Notes under the pieces: model-generated | The model's input: the letters and a program-made list of their open reading frames with translations, nothing else | What the model was told of the DNA's origin: nothing | Database searches by the model: none | Source of the DNA: Lunularia cruciata | Taxonomy: Eukaryota; Streptophyta; Marchantiopsida; Lunulariales; Lunulariaceae | Assembly: GCA_948567375.1 (NCBI GenBank) | Contig: OX419759.1 | Span: forward strand, 6,540,744-6,604,743 | Reading direction: 5' to 3' | Length of the DNA stretch: 64,000 nucleotides | Shown: piece after piece, positions 1 to 11,900 of the stretch | How positions within the stretch are numbered: position 1 is the stretch's first letter | Layout: each line of letters opens with the position of its first letter | Position numbers and translations under genes: made by a program

Positions 1-2134
1 TAAATTCATCCTCAATGTCAATGTGAAACTCAACCTCATCTTGCCACATTGACAAATGGGCCTCCATCACCTTTTTTATCTCATTTATCACCTTTTGCCT
101 TGTGCTCACACATGGCATGTTGAGTAAAATGGCCTCTATAACACCACCCTCTAAAAAACACTATATGTACTCCACAACAAAAGCTCAAGAAATCCCTTAC
201 CACCATGTACTCTTATATAGATTCTTGAATCCTCTAACATGTACTCTTATTATGTATATTTTTTGCTCTTGTAGCATGTACTCTTATGTAGATTATTAGC
301 TCCTTTGCAAAGTGTAAATTCTCTATACATTTTTCTTCTTCTTTGTTCATCTATATTTGTGCATTGGCAATATCCGTAAAGATCAAAGATCCACCTTATC
401 TACTACTAAAGAGTGTTTTCTTGGTCATATGTACACTCCTATGTGACTTTTACTTCTCAATACTACTAGATCTATATTTAGTGTTTGACTTTTACTAACA
501 TGAGACTATAGAGAATCCATTGATTTTTCCCTCTCTACCCTAATACAAATTGATTTTCCTTCTACACCCCTTTGCTAATGACAAAATCCATATACAAACA
601 ACACAATAGAGCTCATTATTTTCTTTCTAGATTGTTTCTAATTTCTAGTCCTTCTCAAAATTGTTTCTAATTTATAATTTCTCAATGTCAAATAATTTTT
701 AAGGACAAAAACATTTGTTTTGTTTTGACCTCTGATTTTTCTTGACCTCTATTCTTTCCTTTGAGCTCTACTTTTCCTTTTTTTCCTCTTACCTCAACCT
801 CTACTCTAGTGTGACTCCTACTAACCCACATGAACTCTTATTTCTATTTTTTCTTCAACCTCCCTTTGAGCCTCTCTCCACTAACCTACATGAACTTTTG
901 TTCCTATCAAACCCATATGAACATTTATTCCTATTGAACATGGACTCCAACAAGGCTAGACTCTCTCTCTAAGTACATGGAACGAGGAGGAAATCTGTAT
1001 GGATTACAAGTAAAAATTAAACTCAAACTAGAACCATTAAATTTGGAGAGTATTACCTGATTTTCAAACTTGTGTCTCTCTACATTGCCTCATTATCTTT
1101 TCTCTCTCAACCTCATGATATTGGATCTACTTTATAGCAACACTCTCTTCAAGCCTCACTTCAAGCTTGGAGTTGTAAGAGGCAATGTGCTTGAGGGAGG
1201 AGGATCTTGTCTCTAACTCATGCAATACTCTCTTCCAAGCTTGGAGTTGTATGAGGCAAAGTTCCTCCCGATCTCTACCTCACTAAACCCTAAACCCTAA
1301 ACTCTCTTCCAAGCTTTAGATTTGCACAAGCTAATGTGTTTCACTCTATATTTGCTTCCAATTTGGAATTGCAGAAGGCAATGTGCAATGTGCCTCATGA
1401 TCTCTTCCTCATGCAACACTCTCTTCCACCTTGGACCAGAGACTCATCATCTTTCTCATTTCATTTGGTTTAGTTTAGTTGAGAGTTTCCTCTTGTAATT
1501 GGATCTTTTTACCACCTCCTTTCTGAATCTGCAGATCCCATCCAATCCATCTCATCTAGTACATCTTATCTTTGTACTTGCTACTCATCTCTAATGTGCA
1601 CATTCTACTCCAATTTGATCTCTTCACATCACTAGCTCTTTCTTTTGTTCCTCACAAGCTACCCTCAGATACATGAGACAAGGAGATTTCCCACTCCAAA
1701 TTATTTCATGTACCAACATTCATTTCTCTAATTGGAATCCTCTTGAAGCTACTAGGTCTCTTTGTTCTCTTGAAAAAACTAGCCTCTATCCACCCGAGTT
1801 CTCTCGTTTTAACTCAAAATAGTAAAATGTGAATTGGAAAACATTTTACTCACTAATGTTCTAGAACTATATTCTATATATTTCTAAGTTTGGTCTATCT
1901 TTCATTGGACATTTATTATTTTACTTTCATGATCTATTAACAAATAAGACCAAAAAATTAGTTTATTCTTGGGAATTGGTCGATATGAAATTTGAAAAAT
2001 AATGGAAATCTAGAAAAACACCTCAACTGCATTCATTTACTTTTATGCTTATAATTAAAAATTTTGAATCAATAAATCCAATGTCTTTAATCTTAACCTT
2101 AAATATATCACAAAAATAAACTTGAGAGTAATAG
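1..2134. other. Low-complexity intergenic DNA with short degenerate tandem repeats
   Basis: No gene recognised. The stretch is pyrimidine-rich on the plus strand and the open frames are short and look like chance. It contains several local repeats: three copies of a CATGTACTCTTAT-type unit near 203-290, and three units of an (A)CATGAAC-TTTATTCCTATT type near 825-945. A larger repeat at 1130-1430 is listed separately. The right end is where homology to the gypsy gag stops. Confidence 0.6.
1130..1430. repeat. Degenerate tandem repeat of about 80-110 bp with an interstitial telomere-like tract
   Basis: Three to four diverged units share the words ACTCTCTTCCAAGCTTGGAGTT and GAGGCAATGTGC, separated by variable CTCATG-CAA segments. 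Within it, 1283-1303 reads CTAAACCCTAAACCCTAAACT, about two and a half units of the plant telomere repeat. The tract is too short to call an internal telomere and may be chance within a CT-rich repeat. Confidence 0.6.
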
Positions 2135-2305
2135 TTCCAATGCTCCTGATATTCTCTACGTACAAGCAATGGTTTCAAATACCGTGTGAGGATTTTGCAC
2201 CATGACTTCTTGGCGAATCAGCTTTAACCATCGTTTGAAATTGTTGAGAGCCTTTGTTGGACTCATATCGGTTATTGCAACTTGTAGATCCAAAAATGCC
2301 TCCAC

Positions 2306-2833
2306 TTACTCTTGTACGCTATTCTTTTGTCTCAATCCACATAGTCGAGTTTGTGCCATCTGCACAAAATCCACCGATTGGAAATTCTTCAGCAATCCTT
2401 CTTGCATTTCTGTCCACATGACCTCCCTTCTCTCCACCAACATGGATTGTTCCCAAGCATCATACCATGTGAGGGCTTTATCGATCAAGTACCCATATGC
2501 AAACATGCGTGCAACATGCTCCGTGATCTCTGTTGAGAACAATCTGAAATATCGATTCATTCTCAAGATCCAATTTTCCACTACTCCCATCATATGCTGC
2601 CTCTCATAAGGCTCAATGTTGCAGGTCTTCTTCATCCGGAGTAGCAATGTGGCTTCATCGTTGATTGGGTTAGTAGGCACAAGTGCCTCTCCAAGTACTT
2701 CCATCGCAAGTACTGGGTTTTGAGACGGTTCTTCTTCTTGCATGGCTTGATCGTTCCTGAGGATTTGCACTTGACTTTGTAATGTGTCCATGGTCATCTT
2801 AATCTCTTGAAACTCATTCAACATCCCTTGCAT
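2306..2833 (-). pseudogene. Gypsy gag (capsid) remnant, family G1 copy A
   Basis: An open frame of 175 codons starts at an ATG and encodes a retrotransposon gag region. The N-terminal part is predicted coiled coil (MQGMLNEFQEIKMTMDTLQS). It is followed by the capsid-like segment with GVVENWILRMNRYF and ALTWYDAWEQS, typical of plant gypsy gag (Retrotrans_gag type). A homologous start lies at 48804 on the plus strand. After codon 175 the frame is broken, but homology goes on to about 2135. No zinc knuckle is left in this copy. The frame is open yet the element is truncated, so it is not a functional element. Confidence 0.8.
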
Positions 2834-3456
2834 TCATTGCACCAGCTCTTGCAATTGCGGATCCATGGTTCTTGCAACACTCAATTGCTAATGTCTACTT
2901 CTATACAAAGTCAATATGATCACTCTAGATGGCGCACAAACTATTGGAACTACCATTGGGACCTTAGAAGCTATCACTCGTTGATAATACTCCTCGCCAA
3001 AATTCCTAACCACAAAATCTTTAAACATCACTCATGGTCTCACTACTTAACGGATTTCTACTTGAGTGTTGAAAGGGAGAGGATTTGGGATATTTACATC
3101 CATATTATCATAATAGAATGTAGATTGTCAGATCCCACTCTCTATCATATATCACCACAAGTAGAATCACAAGGTTTGGTGAGTTCATCACCCTATCCAT
3201 GAATTGTACGCCAAAGTGATAAACTAACATTACACTCATTTGCTCACGCTAGATGTATATAACCTTGATGTGGAATGAATTTGGGAATGGAAAAGTAGGT
3301 GTAGGAAATTGTCCTCCCGGTGCATCCATCCCGTCTACTCTCTGAAATCCTTCCTAAGTCTAACAATTACTCTATGTTCTCCACCTCAAATTACTCAGTT
3401 TTAGTACTTCGTGCTCTTCCAAGAGGGGTGATCCACTCTCTTGGACCAAGATACTT

Positions 3457-3468
3457 GCTCTGATACCA
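3457..3468 (-). other. Primer binding site of gypsy G1 copy A
   Basis: On the minus strand this reads TGGTATCAGAGC, the complement of the 3' end of plant initiator-Met tRNA, just inside the LTR end. It is the best preserved of the G1/G2 primer sites in the window. Confidence 0.9.
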
Positions 3469-3469
3469 T

Positions 3470-4207
3470 TTTAATACTCTGAGGATAAGAGAAGAGAGAA
3501 AAACACAAATTACACACTCAACATTTGGTGCCCCAAAGGAGCACCTTCTCTTTATTATATAGACAAAGAGGATCTCCTCCAAGGAAGCTCCACCATAGGA
3601 TTAGGCACACAGATAGGTGACATGTCATCAAGCTCCACCCTTGGATTACTTACTTGGATGGGTGACATGTCGATCTAGGTCCTATCTGGTTGGTCAAACA
3701 AGCTTTGACTAGATGGAATCTTTTAGGTAATCTTTTTGTAAGAGTCTCAGAATCACGTGAGTAAGGTACTGTTGGAAAGCTCTCAACAAGACAAACCAGT
3801 GGGGAGGGAAGGCCAGCCTTTCCTCCATTTGGGGGGGGGACTGCACATTTTTGAGGCCTAATTCATCCGTTTAGGCTTTTGAAATTGCCTTCAAAGATTT
3901 CAAGCATATTTCGATTCCTACTCTATTTGTAGAAGTCCCCTTTTGGTGATACCTCTTTCTGATCTGTTTAGTCCATCATGTGTAACATCCTTCCAGATGT
4001 TACTAAACAAATTCTCACCTTTAAATCATATGTCTAGCTATTGGTTCTAAGGTTCTCAAGTCTATTTTGGTTTCTGCCCTATTAGTAGAAGTACTCTTTT
4101 GGTGATATTTTTATCTGATCTATTTTGACCATCATGCATAAATTCATTCTAGATGTTACCAAACCAAATTTCACATCTAGATCATATGGCTAGCTCATGG
4201 TATTACA
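3470..4207 (-). repeat. LTR of gypsy G1 copy A
   Basis: About 738 bp; on the minus strand it begins TGTAATACCATGAGC and ends near GAGTATTA. It contains the TATATAA box region (plus strand TTATTATATAG near 3551), a G run near 3830 and two diverged direct units of about 185 bp in its first half. It is closely similar to the LTRs at 32613-33375, 50759-51503 and 51526-52267. There is no partner LTR because the element is truncated. Confidence 0.88.
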
Positions 4208-5689
4208 AATAGTCATATTTGCAAGGACTTGTGAGAGAAAATAAAATATTTGCGGGGATAGAAACCAAAGATGCAATTTTGAAAATGGTGTCGCAAAAAT
4301 GAAGGCAGACAGAAATGAAAATGAAAAATGGAAATTTAGGGTCCAATCACATTCATCCACTCGAGTAGGGGCCGTCAAATTAGTAAATAGAGGATGTCTC
4401 CTTAGCGCCCCCCATATTATATCTATTATACCCCATGTGCTATGAATACATGAATCCTAAAACACCAAAAACACAAAGGGAAGTACACCTCCACGAAGGC
4501 ATTTACTACTTCTTCATCCGTGCCAAACACACTGCTGAAGTGCATGAGCGAATGCCACTACCCCTCGTATCGTTTTTGTTCAAAAGCTCATGAATGCCAA
4601 GGGATACTAAGGTTGGATAGTGTAAGGAAATCTTCTAAATACAAAATTGGAAAACAAAGAACCAAGCTTGGAAAGTATAACGAAATCCACTCAACTCAAA
4701 CATTGTAAAAGATGAAGCGAACGAAGGTTCGGAAGTCAGGGAATTCTTCTCATGGCCCAACTACCTTATAGAGAAAAAATATGTCTTCAAGTTTAAAACA
4801 TGTACCTGGTTGAAATATAAGTAATAAGGTGAATTTCATCTTAAGTACAAATAATTAAATAAATTTGGTGTTGTCTCTTAATTTTGAGAACATATTTAAT
4901 TATTTAAAATTTCTTTTCTTAAAATTTTCCATAAGTCCATTCTCGATTTATGAGCGTATGTATTTACCCTTTGAATGAGAACCTCTTCATATAGTTTCAA
5001 GTAGATAAATATTTTTTTATCATCTACTAGGTAACCAAAACGATAATGTATGTATGGATATTGATTTGTGGAAACTTTTGTGGAGTGCATCCCCTCTTGC
5101 ATGAATTTGATTGTGGCAAGAAGAAATACATCCCGAGAGACACCTCTAGCAGAACAAGTACACACCCCACTAAAGCAATCATGATTCTCGCGGCAAGAGA
5201 GCTGTTCGTATGGGATGAGCATGAGCTCTGTTGTATTAAGGTTCTAAGTATCTCATATCATTCATAGTGTAAATTAAACTAAGCACGAAAAGGGAAAAAG
5301 TCACAGGTTAACTTACTACAATAATTCGACAAGATACTTCGCTTGCAATGCAATTGCAAAAGCCGTGCCGCAAAAAACACTAAATTAAATATTATAATAC
5401 GTTGAAATGCTGTAATTTAATAACTAATGGGTGTAGAGATTAGTACTAATCTGGATTGGCATAATCAGAAGGAAAGAAACACTTCTCAATAACAGACAGT
5501 AGGAAGAACATTAACTTCTATGAACTTCTCACCAAGTGGCTGTCCTGCTCAAAGTGTTCCTTAGCTATGCCCTGCATAGAAATATGGCAACAACGAGAAA
5601 CTACGGAAGTCATGATCAGGTTGCATCTTGAAGTTTATTGTTTGTAGGAGCACATACACGACACATAATACCTTGGGGGACACTTCTTG
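4208..5689. other. Intergenic, no gene recognised
   Basis: Short open frames occur on both strands, for example 4896-5222 on the minus strand, but none shows a recognisable domain or matching splice borders. No clear repeat seen. Confidence 0.5.
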
Positions 5690-6830
5690 GGAAACACTAA
5701 ACTTGGTTTTCACCGCACAACCATCGCTTGATCATTGTTGAGAGGATGGTCAAGCCTGCCGGGAATTGAGGTCAAGCACCTGTAAAATTGTCGCAGGAGA
5801 AATTCACCACCCCTCATGATATTGTTGAAGTGGAACTTCTTCTTCAAGCCGAGTGAGAATTGAGGTAAATGACCAGTGAAATTAGGGGGTTTCAAAACCG
5901 AATTTAACGGGAACCCTATGGAAATCGGTCGTTACTGAACTTCCCGTAAATGGCTCTATTGGGCCGTGTATAATTAATTTAGTTCAATTTTGAACACTTG
6001 CGTATACTTTATTCAAAATCAAATTCGAATAAAATTTCAGAGAAAACTAATTTTGAACTATTTTTCATTCATTAATACCTATAAAGTGCTTGAATCCCGT
6101 AAAAGCTTACAGTAACCCATAAGTATTTACGGGTGATGAATTTCAAACCCCGTAAATTTATTCTGTGGTTACCGAAAATATCACTGTAAAATCCAAATAC
6201 CCACCCTCTGCCCCCATAGAAGTTTATGGGATATCCCCATAAAAGAATATTACGGGATCTTTCCGGATCCCGTAAATATTTATAAACACGAAACCAAGAT
6301 CCAGTTTCAAGGGGTGAAACTTCGTCGTCTAGTGGAGCATCGTGGAGATCAATGAACACCAATGGGTTCCGGATGTACCCAGAAGATGGAGGAGATGAAC
6401 TTGGTTGTTGGAAAGATGCATCGTGCACAAAACCCTCCCACCTTGTCCATGGAACCTTGTTGGAGACATTCACAGCAAAAGAAGCCAAGATTGAAAAAAT
6501 TCTCCACCAGGACACCATCAATTTAGATCATTATCTGACAGTTTCAGATAATTATTACGCCTATAGCCGTTCTAGATTAAGCTACCCATGCAACGTTCAC
6601 AACGGGGAACTCTCTCTGTAAAAGTTTTGGGAAGGTCCACATTTCGAACTTTGCAAGAGTAGAGGACAGGGGCAGCTGATTCTCGTTGTGAGATAAGTCA
6701 AGGTTTTTCAAACGAGAAGATCGGAATAGTTCTACTGGTAAAGTTGTAGACAGTTATCACGAGCAGCATCCAAACTAAAAAGACTCTCCGACTCTTAGTA
6801 ACTTTTTCAGTTGTGTGTTAGAAATTGAAA
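5690..6830 (-). pseudogene. Leucine-rich-repeat protein remnant
   Basis: Minus-strand frames between 6830 and 5690 carry scattered LRR-like segments, in order: SSRLKNLDLSHNENQLPL (about 6700-6650), LVFIDLHDAPLDDEVSPLE (about 6380-6320), NFTGHLPQFSLGLKK (about 5880-5835), and in another frame NFTG followed by PQFPAGLTIL. The pattern LxxLxLSxNxLxGxLP is that of plant LRR receptor-like proteins. The pieces are in different frames with stops between them and are separated by the TTTACGGG-rich segment. No kinase domain is seen. A partial gene with unseen introns is possible, but decay is more likely. Confidence 0.5.
5895..6280. repeat. Cluster of TTTACGGG/CCCGTAAA motifs
   Basis: Within about 390 bp the octamer CCCGTAAA, its complement or a one-base variant occurs about seven times in both orientations (near 5906, 5943, 6097, 6127, 6152, 6251 and 6268). 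It is mixed with short inverted pairs such as GGGATCTTTCCGGATCCC. It interrupts the LRR remnant. It could be a small foldback or MITE-type insertion, but I could not define its ends. Confidence 0.55.
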
Positions 6831-8959
6831 CTTTTATCAATTTGAGAAGCCTTCAGGTAACTACGAAAATCAAAATTGATTGAAACTTCAAAGATACAAA
6901 AGAATGACAGAAATCCACATAGATCCTGCTGAATGTGAACACACTAGAGAGCCAAGGTAGAAACAGACAAAATCATGCATACGAGAAGGTACGACTGCGA
7001 AACGCAGCTATTTAGATCTTTAGATAGTAAAGCCATAGCTAAGACTATCACGGTCCACAGAAGTAAGAGTCAAGTAAACAAGCTATGATTTTACAACATC
7101 AAACCCGCTCCGTGCATACGCCCCAATCTGTAAACGTGTATCCTTTTGTCGATGTAAATCTGGTATGAAGTGAAAAACGGTTCACGAGTAGGAGTTGAGT
7201 GACTCTGTCCACACACTCGCACTCTGTCGAGGAAAATTTGCGATGGAGTTAATAGTGGAAGGAGAGAAAATTTCAGTTACTTCATCCTCGTTTTAGAGTC
7301 CCGTGTTGTACTCTAGGCGTTCTCCACTTTTTTGTATCTTTTCGACAATGTCACTCTATGGGTGGGAGGACATTGTTTGTCCAAAGGGACTGGGGGAGGA
7401 CAAAGAGGTAGTATCATAGTAGACAGAGGAAGCGTGATGGTGCAAGATTGTTTTACCAAAGATACTCGGTTACTGCTTCCCGTTTCCGTTGCATAAATGA
7501 GATTAAGACGTTACCGTGATAGAGAAAGTCCATTTGCTGCCAAGACGTTACTTTCATGGATTGAAGCGAGAAAAAGTGCAGTGGAGTTGTGTTCACAGCC
7601 AAACTCTGGAAATAGCAGAACATGCAGAAAGAAGGTTTGGCCCTCTAAACTGGATGACAACTGATGTTGAAATAGCGGGTGAAAATATTTTATTAATTCA
7701 AAGAAATTAAATACTAATAATAATAATTTCTAGTTTATACAGTTTTACATATAGATAAATAAAATAAAACACTTTCTTGCAAGCCCCGTCCTTATAATGT
7801 CTTCCGAGCATAGTTTCTAAAAGAGATGTTGCATCTGATATTGTTTACAGTGAGTAAATAAATCATCATTCACATGTCCATGAGATCGTACAGAATAAAA
7901 CATTCTCTTTATTATTCAGGTAGCAAAGTGAACTTGTCAATGGTCTGTGTAGTGAGGGTAACATGGGTCCTGAGGCCAGATTGGAAAGGTAAAGGGTTGA
8001 TTGCTTTGTGAAGTCCGGGATCCTTAAATTACACAGTATCGATACTTGTGACCTGTGTTTTGTTTACTCTGGCGAGCTGGACATTGGGCGAAGGACATCG
8101 AAGGATGCGCTTGAACAACGAACAAAAATATCCACCTCACATGTATACACCCCGGATCTTTTAGTCTCGTCAACCGTTGTGCTAAAAAGCAGAGAGAAAG
8201 AAGACAGGTACAGACGAACTGAAAAATTCGTCTTTCAAGTTATACAACGTTCTTGCTGCCCTGGCCAGATTTCTGAGGAAGTCATGTTGCAAAAGGACTC
8301 TATACAAGCGAATATACAGATGAGAGGGGGGGACCACTTTTAAAAACGTGAAAGATCAATGGTGCAAAGAGAGAAAGCATTGAATTTCTGAAATAGAAGA
8401 AGGTGACCGCGTAGAAATTCCGCGTAGATTTCTGAAATTGAGGACTGGAAAATGTCATCCAACAATCTGAAGGGCTACCATGTGATTCTAACTTCTAGTA
8501 ACCTCTGCGGCTTTGCATAACTTTCTCTGCATGGTTCTTGCGTCCTTGTCTGCAGGTGGTTTAAAATTGTAGCAACCTGCGAGGAAGCACCAAACATGCT
8601 CGTGGTTAGATTTCTAATCATTCTCGAGGGAAACGTAAAGCTAGTCATAATATGTGGAATGTAAGTCCACAGGTTGACATTCTCACCTGTGCCAGACTCT
8701 GCATCCACGCCCTTGAATCCTTCAGCAATTGCGATAATACTACCATCCTGCAAGATTTGACATCTTTCAGCTCCTATGATAAACCGGATACTTGAAATCT
8801 CTATCAAGTAGATATGGTCAAATGAACTGAATGAGACCTGGTCTGGCAGAACCACGAAGGATGCTGAACGCGTATCAACCTAATGGCAGAAAGACCAGCA
8901 AGCAGACCAAACAAACTTCCTGCTCTGGAGGCAGCAATACCAACAACCAAAGGAGAAAG
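6831..8959. other. Intergenic region downstream of KNL2; probable 3' UTR near its right end
   Basis: No domain recognised in any frame. The part next to 8960 lies immediately 3' of the KNL2 stop codon and probably includes its 3' untranslated region. Plus-strand frames such as 8008-8343 are open but have no recognisable content. Confidence 0.45.
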
Positions 8960-11900
8960 CTAAATTCTTTTCCTTTGATTCGCAAAGTACCAGCGAGTTG
9001 GCAAGATCTGAGGGCAACAATCACTCACAATATCATACTTGATAGACTGGTTACGCCAAGTAGCCAGGCGAGGCACCAATACTCTTCCTGTCGTGGATCA
9101 ATAAAGTCATTAGTCATATACAAATGCAAATTGAAGGAATCCCACGTGCGGAGGAGTCAAGGAACCGTGCATCTTCTCAGCATGGACCCCGTCTCTGGCT
9201 CGGGGCTGCTCGGAACTTGCACAGGCTTCCAACAAAATTGCGAGGCAGCTACCACATGAAAACAGAAAAGCAACTCCAACTACCAGTACATATCTTTAGT
9301 GCCAACTTTCTATGGTTAACATGGAGGAAGAACGACACTGCATCGTTACTTCATTTGAAGGTCGTGCGAAGAGAGTTGAAAGGAACACGAACCACTTCTA
9401 ACTTAAGTAATTTGCACCTGAGGGTCATGAACCACGAAGGATGCAAATTACTCCGCGCATAGACGGGAGGAAAGCTCGAGTCAGAAGCAGAATCACTTAC
9501 CATGTCGAGATGTCTTCAAGCCAAAGGCTTCTGGCACCATTGTTTTGTCTATAACTCTTGGAGAAGGAGGAGCAGGTGGAACAATCTGTTTATCACAATG
9601 AAGTTCGTGTAAAGGTGAGTAGTACTGTAAAATTTACCACTTGACGGCAACATGTAACCGGAAACCATTTCCATTGACTGTCCCCTAACTGCTCCAAAAA
9701 GATACAATATGTTACGTACCGAAGTCTTTGGCTTATTTGCTTTCTTCCGACATTCACCATCCTTCCTTGCCCCTCGTTTCGTAACCTTCGGTGGCGCACA
9801 TCGGTCGAGTAAGGTCTTCTTCCCTGACTTCGGAAGCCTTCTCCTTCTCACAGTATTGGATAACCTCACTGCACTGTCCGACTTTTCAGAATATTCAGAC
9901 TCTTTGTGGGACACATTATCTGTAGAATCCTCAGCTAGAGATTTCCCCTGACTATCTTTACCGATCTCTTTGTTAATTGTGGACACTTTTCTCCTTCTCG
10001 ATCTGAAATAGTTTCTGCTCGTCCTGCGCTGGCGCCGTTGCTGAGGAGGTACAGGAATATCCCCTCTTGAGGGTTCAAAACTACGATTCTTATCGTCGTC
10101 AGAACATGAAGCGTCCGTGACATCGTTCAGATCTTTTTCATCCTTTACATTGTTATGTTCTACCTCTTCCCCGTCACCGCTGAAAAACCCAGCTTTTGTA
10201 TTCAAGTCGACTATCTCCTTCTCTGCAACGCAACCTTTCTTGGTAAACTTTCGTCTCCTACCCTTGTAGTAACTCCTTGATTTCCTGCGATATTTCCTGC
10301 TAATAAAAGCAACATTTACTCCGCCTTCCTCACAATTATGCTCTGCTTCACTGACATCTTCTGCCGTGGGACAGACCATCTCCACATGTTCTTCACACTT
10401 CAGAGGGCCGTTTAGCTCCCTACCGACTTTACTCAAACAACATGCACCCAGGTCTTCACCTGATTGGTTTGATGAAGAGATTAAGGCAACCCTCCTTCTA
10501 CCTTTGTTTACATTCACAGCTCCACTTTCGTATTTTGATGCAGAAACATTGAACTCTCTTCCTGAATCTCCATTTAGGTCAGCCTCAGTATCCACAACAT
10601 GATCGGGAAGCTCTTCCGAGACGGCTCCAAGTTGGCCACGAGGAAGTGCAATGATTTCCGATTTCTTGAGCCTCTTCCGAGTTTTAGGTTCCGCAGCAAG
10701 TGACTTCTTAGGGACAAGGTTTGTCTCGCCTCCAACTTTCAAAAAGCTGGCATCAACCATTGGTTCATCCGTAGATTTATCACGGTTTCCTCCATTCCTT
10801 ATTGGTGACTCTGGCGACTCTGGCGGACTTCTTGCCCTCTTCCTGCTTTCTTGTAACGGCGTGCATGGCATAGAGTCTTGCATCATGCCAGTAACGCCTC
10901 CAGCAGCTGTGGGATTCGAAGGAGCTTCATTACGTACCTTTCCGGCTGTGGATCTTGTTCTGACTCTGCTCGGTACATGAGATCCACATAAGACCTTGCT
11001 TCGCCTGTCTAACACATCTTCAGTGAGCTCTTGAAATGGCCTCTTCCTTGTAGTGTCACTACAGTGAGGTGACTCTCCCGCAGAAGGCTTCCCTAAATCA
11101 CCCTCCCTAGTTGAAGTATTTTCATTCGCGTTGTCTTCAATGTCAGCATCACCATTATACCTCTTCCTTGTAGTATCGCTACAATCAGTTGACTGTTCTG
11201 CAGAAGGCTTCCCTATATCACCTTCCCTATTTGAAGTATCTTCATTCGAGTTGTCTTTAATGTTCGCATCCCCCATGCTTTCTCGATCTCCATTAGGACC
11301 TCCTCCCAGACTTGTTCTATTCTCATCAACTTTTACACAGCAGGAAGGGCATATTGCCTTCGAGTCAGAAACAGAAGCACAAGTGCACCCCTTCGCTATT
11401 TCTGCCAAAACTGCTCCAGGAATTGTGTTCTCTGGTGAAGGACTCAATACGTCACACTTTTCCGCTCTTCTTTCGTTCTCCTGAGTTCTAGACATTGCCT
11501 CAACCAACAAGCTCTCCCGATCGGTGTTAACCACGCATTGCTCACTGCGGGCGGTGCTGAGATTGCAAAGTGAAATATAACCTTCTCTACTCATTTCCTC
11601 TTTGAGAGAAGACACACAGCCCTTCGCCTGTAAACCCTTATCATCAGTTGATGGGCATTCCTTGAAACCATCCAGATCACATGGTATTTGACATCCACTG
11701 GACCCAGGGAGCTTCAGCTCGGAATGTGGGGAATGATTACCTGAATTAATCGCTCCGTAACACGAGTCACTATCATTTCTAACCAGGTCCACGCGGTCCT
11801 GAGACCTACCCGATTGGGGGACGGAGTTGGCATCGGACACGACTACTGTCTGCAAAAGAACATCACCAGCCGGAGACGGTCTGTGCAAAGTTTTCATTCT

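Larger units (their letters stand above)
2135..4207 (-). mobile_element. Truncated Ty3/gypsy element, family G1, copy A (5' end only)
   Basis: Read on the minus strand the order is LTR (about 3470-4207), primer binding site, untranslated leader, then gag running to about 2135. There homology with the second G1 copy (48804 onward) stops abruptly. Protease, reverse transcriptase, integrase and the 3' LTR are missing, so this is a 5' remnant. LTR, primer site and gag match the other G1 copy in order and sequence, which fixes the family and orientation. Confidence 0.85.

Noticed and set aside
1283-1303. Interstitial telomere
   Set aside because: Only two and a half TTTAGGG-type units inside a CT-rich tandem repeat; too short to infer a fusion point.
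8008-8343. 111-codon plus frame downstream of KNL2
   Set aside because: No domain; it lies in or near the likely 3' UTR of the opposite-strand gene.
9016-9020. Splice acceptor CCCTCAG as start of the last KNL2 exon
   Set aside because: It puts the last exon out of frame; the acceptor at 9088-9090 keeps phase and restores the full CENPC-k motif.
9549-9719. C-terminal tail of the 897-codon frame after KKANKPKTS
   Set aside because: It starts with a good splice donor (GTACGTAAC) and reads hydrophobic junk; the exon beginning at 9585 in the right phase supplies the CENPC-k motif instead.
9709-11484. Several plus-strand frames of 80-117 codons inside KNL2
   Set aside because: They are antisense shadows of exon 4, with no domain of their own.
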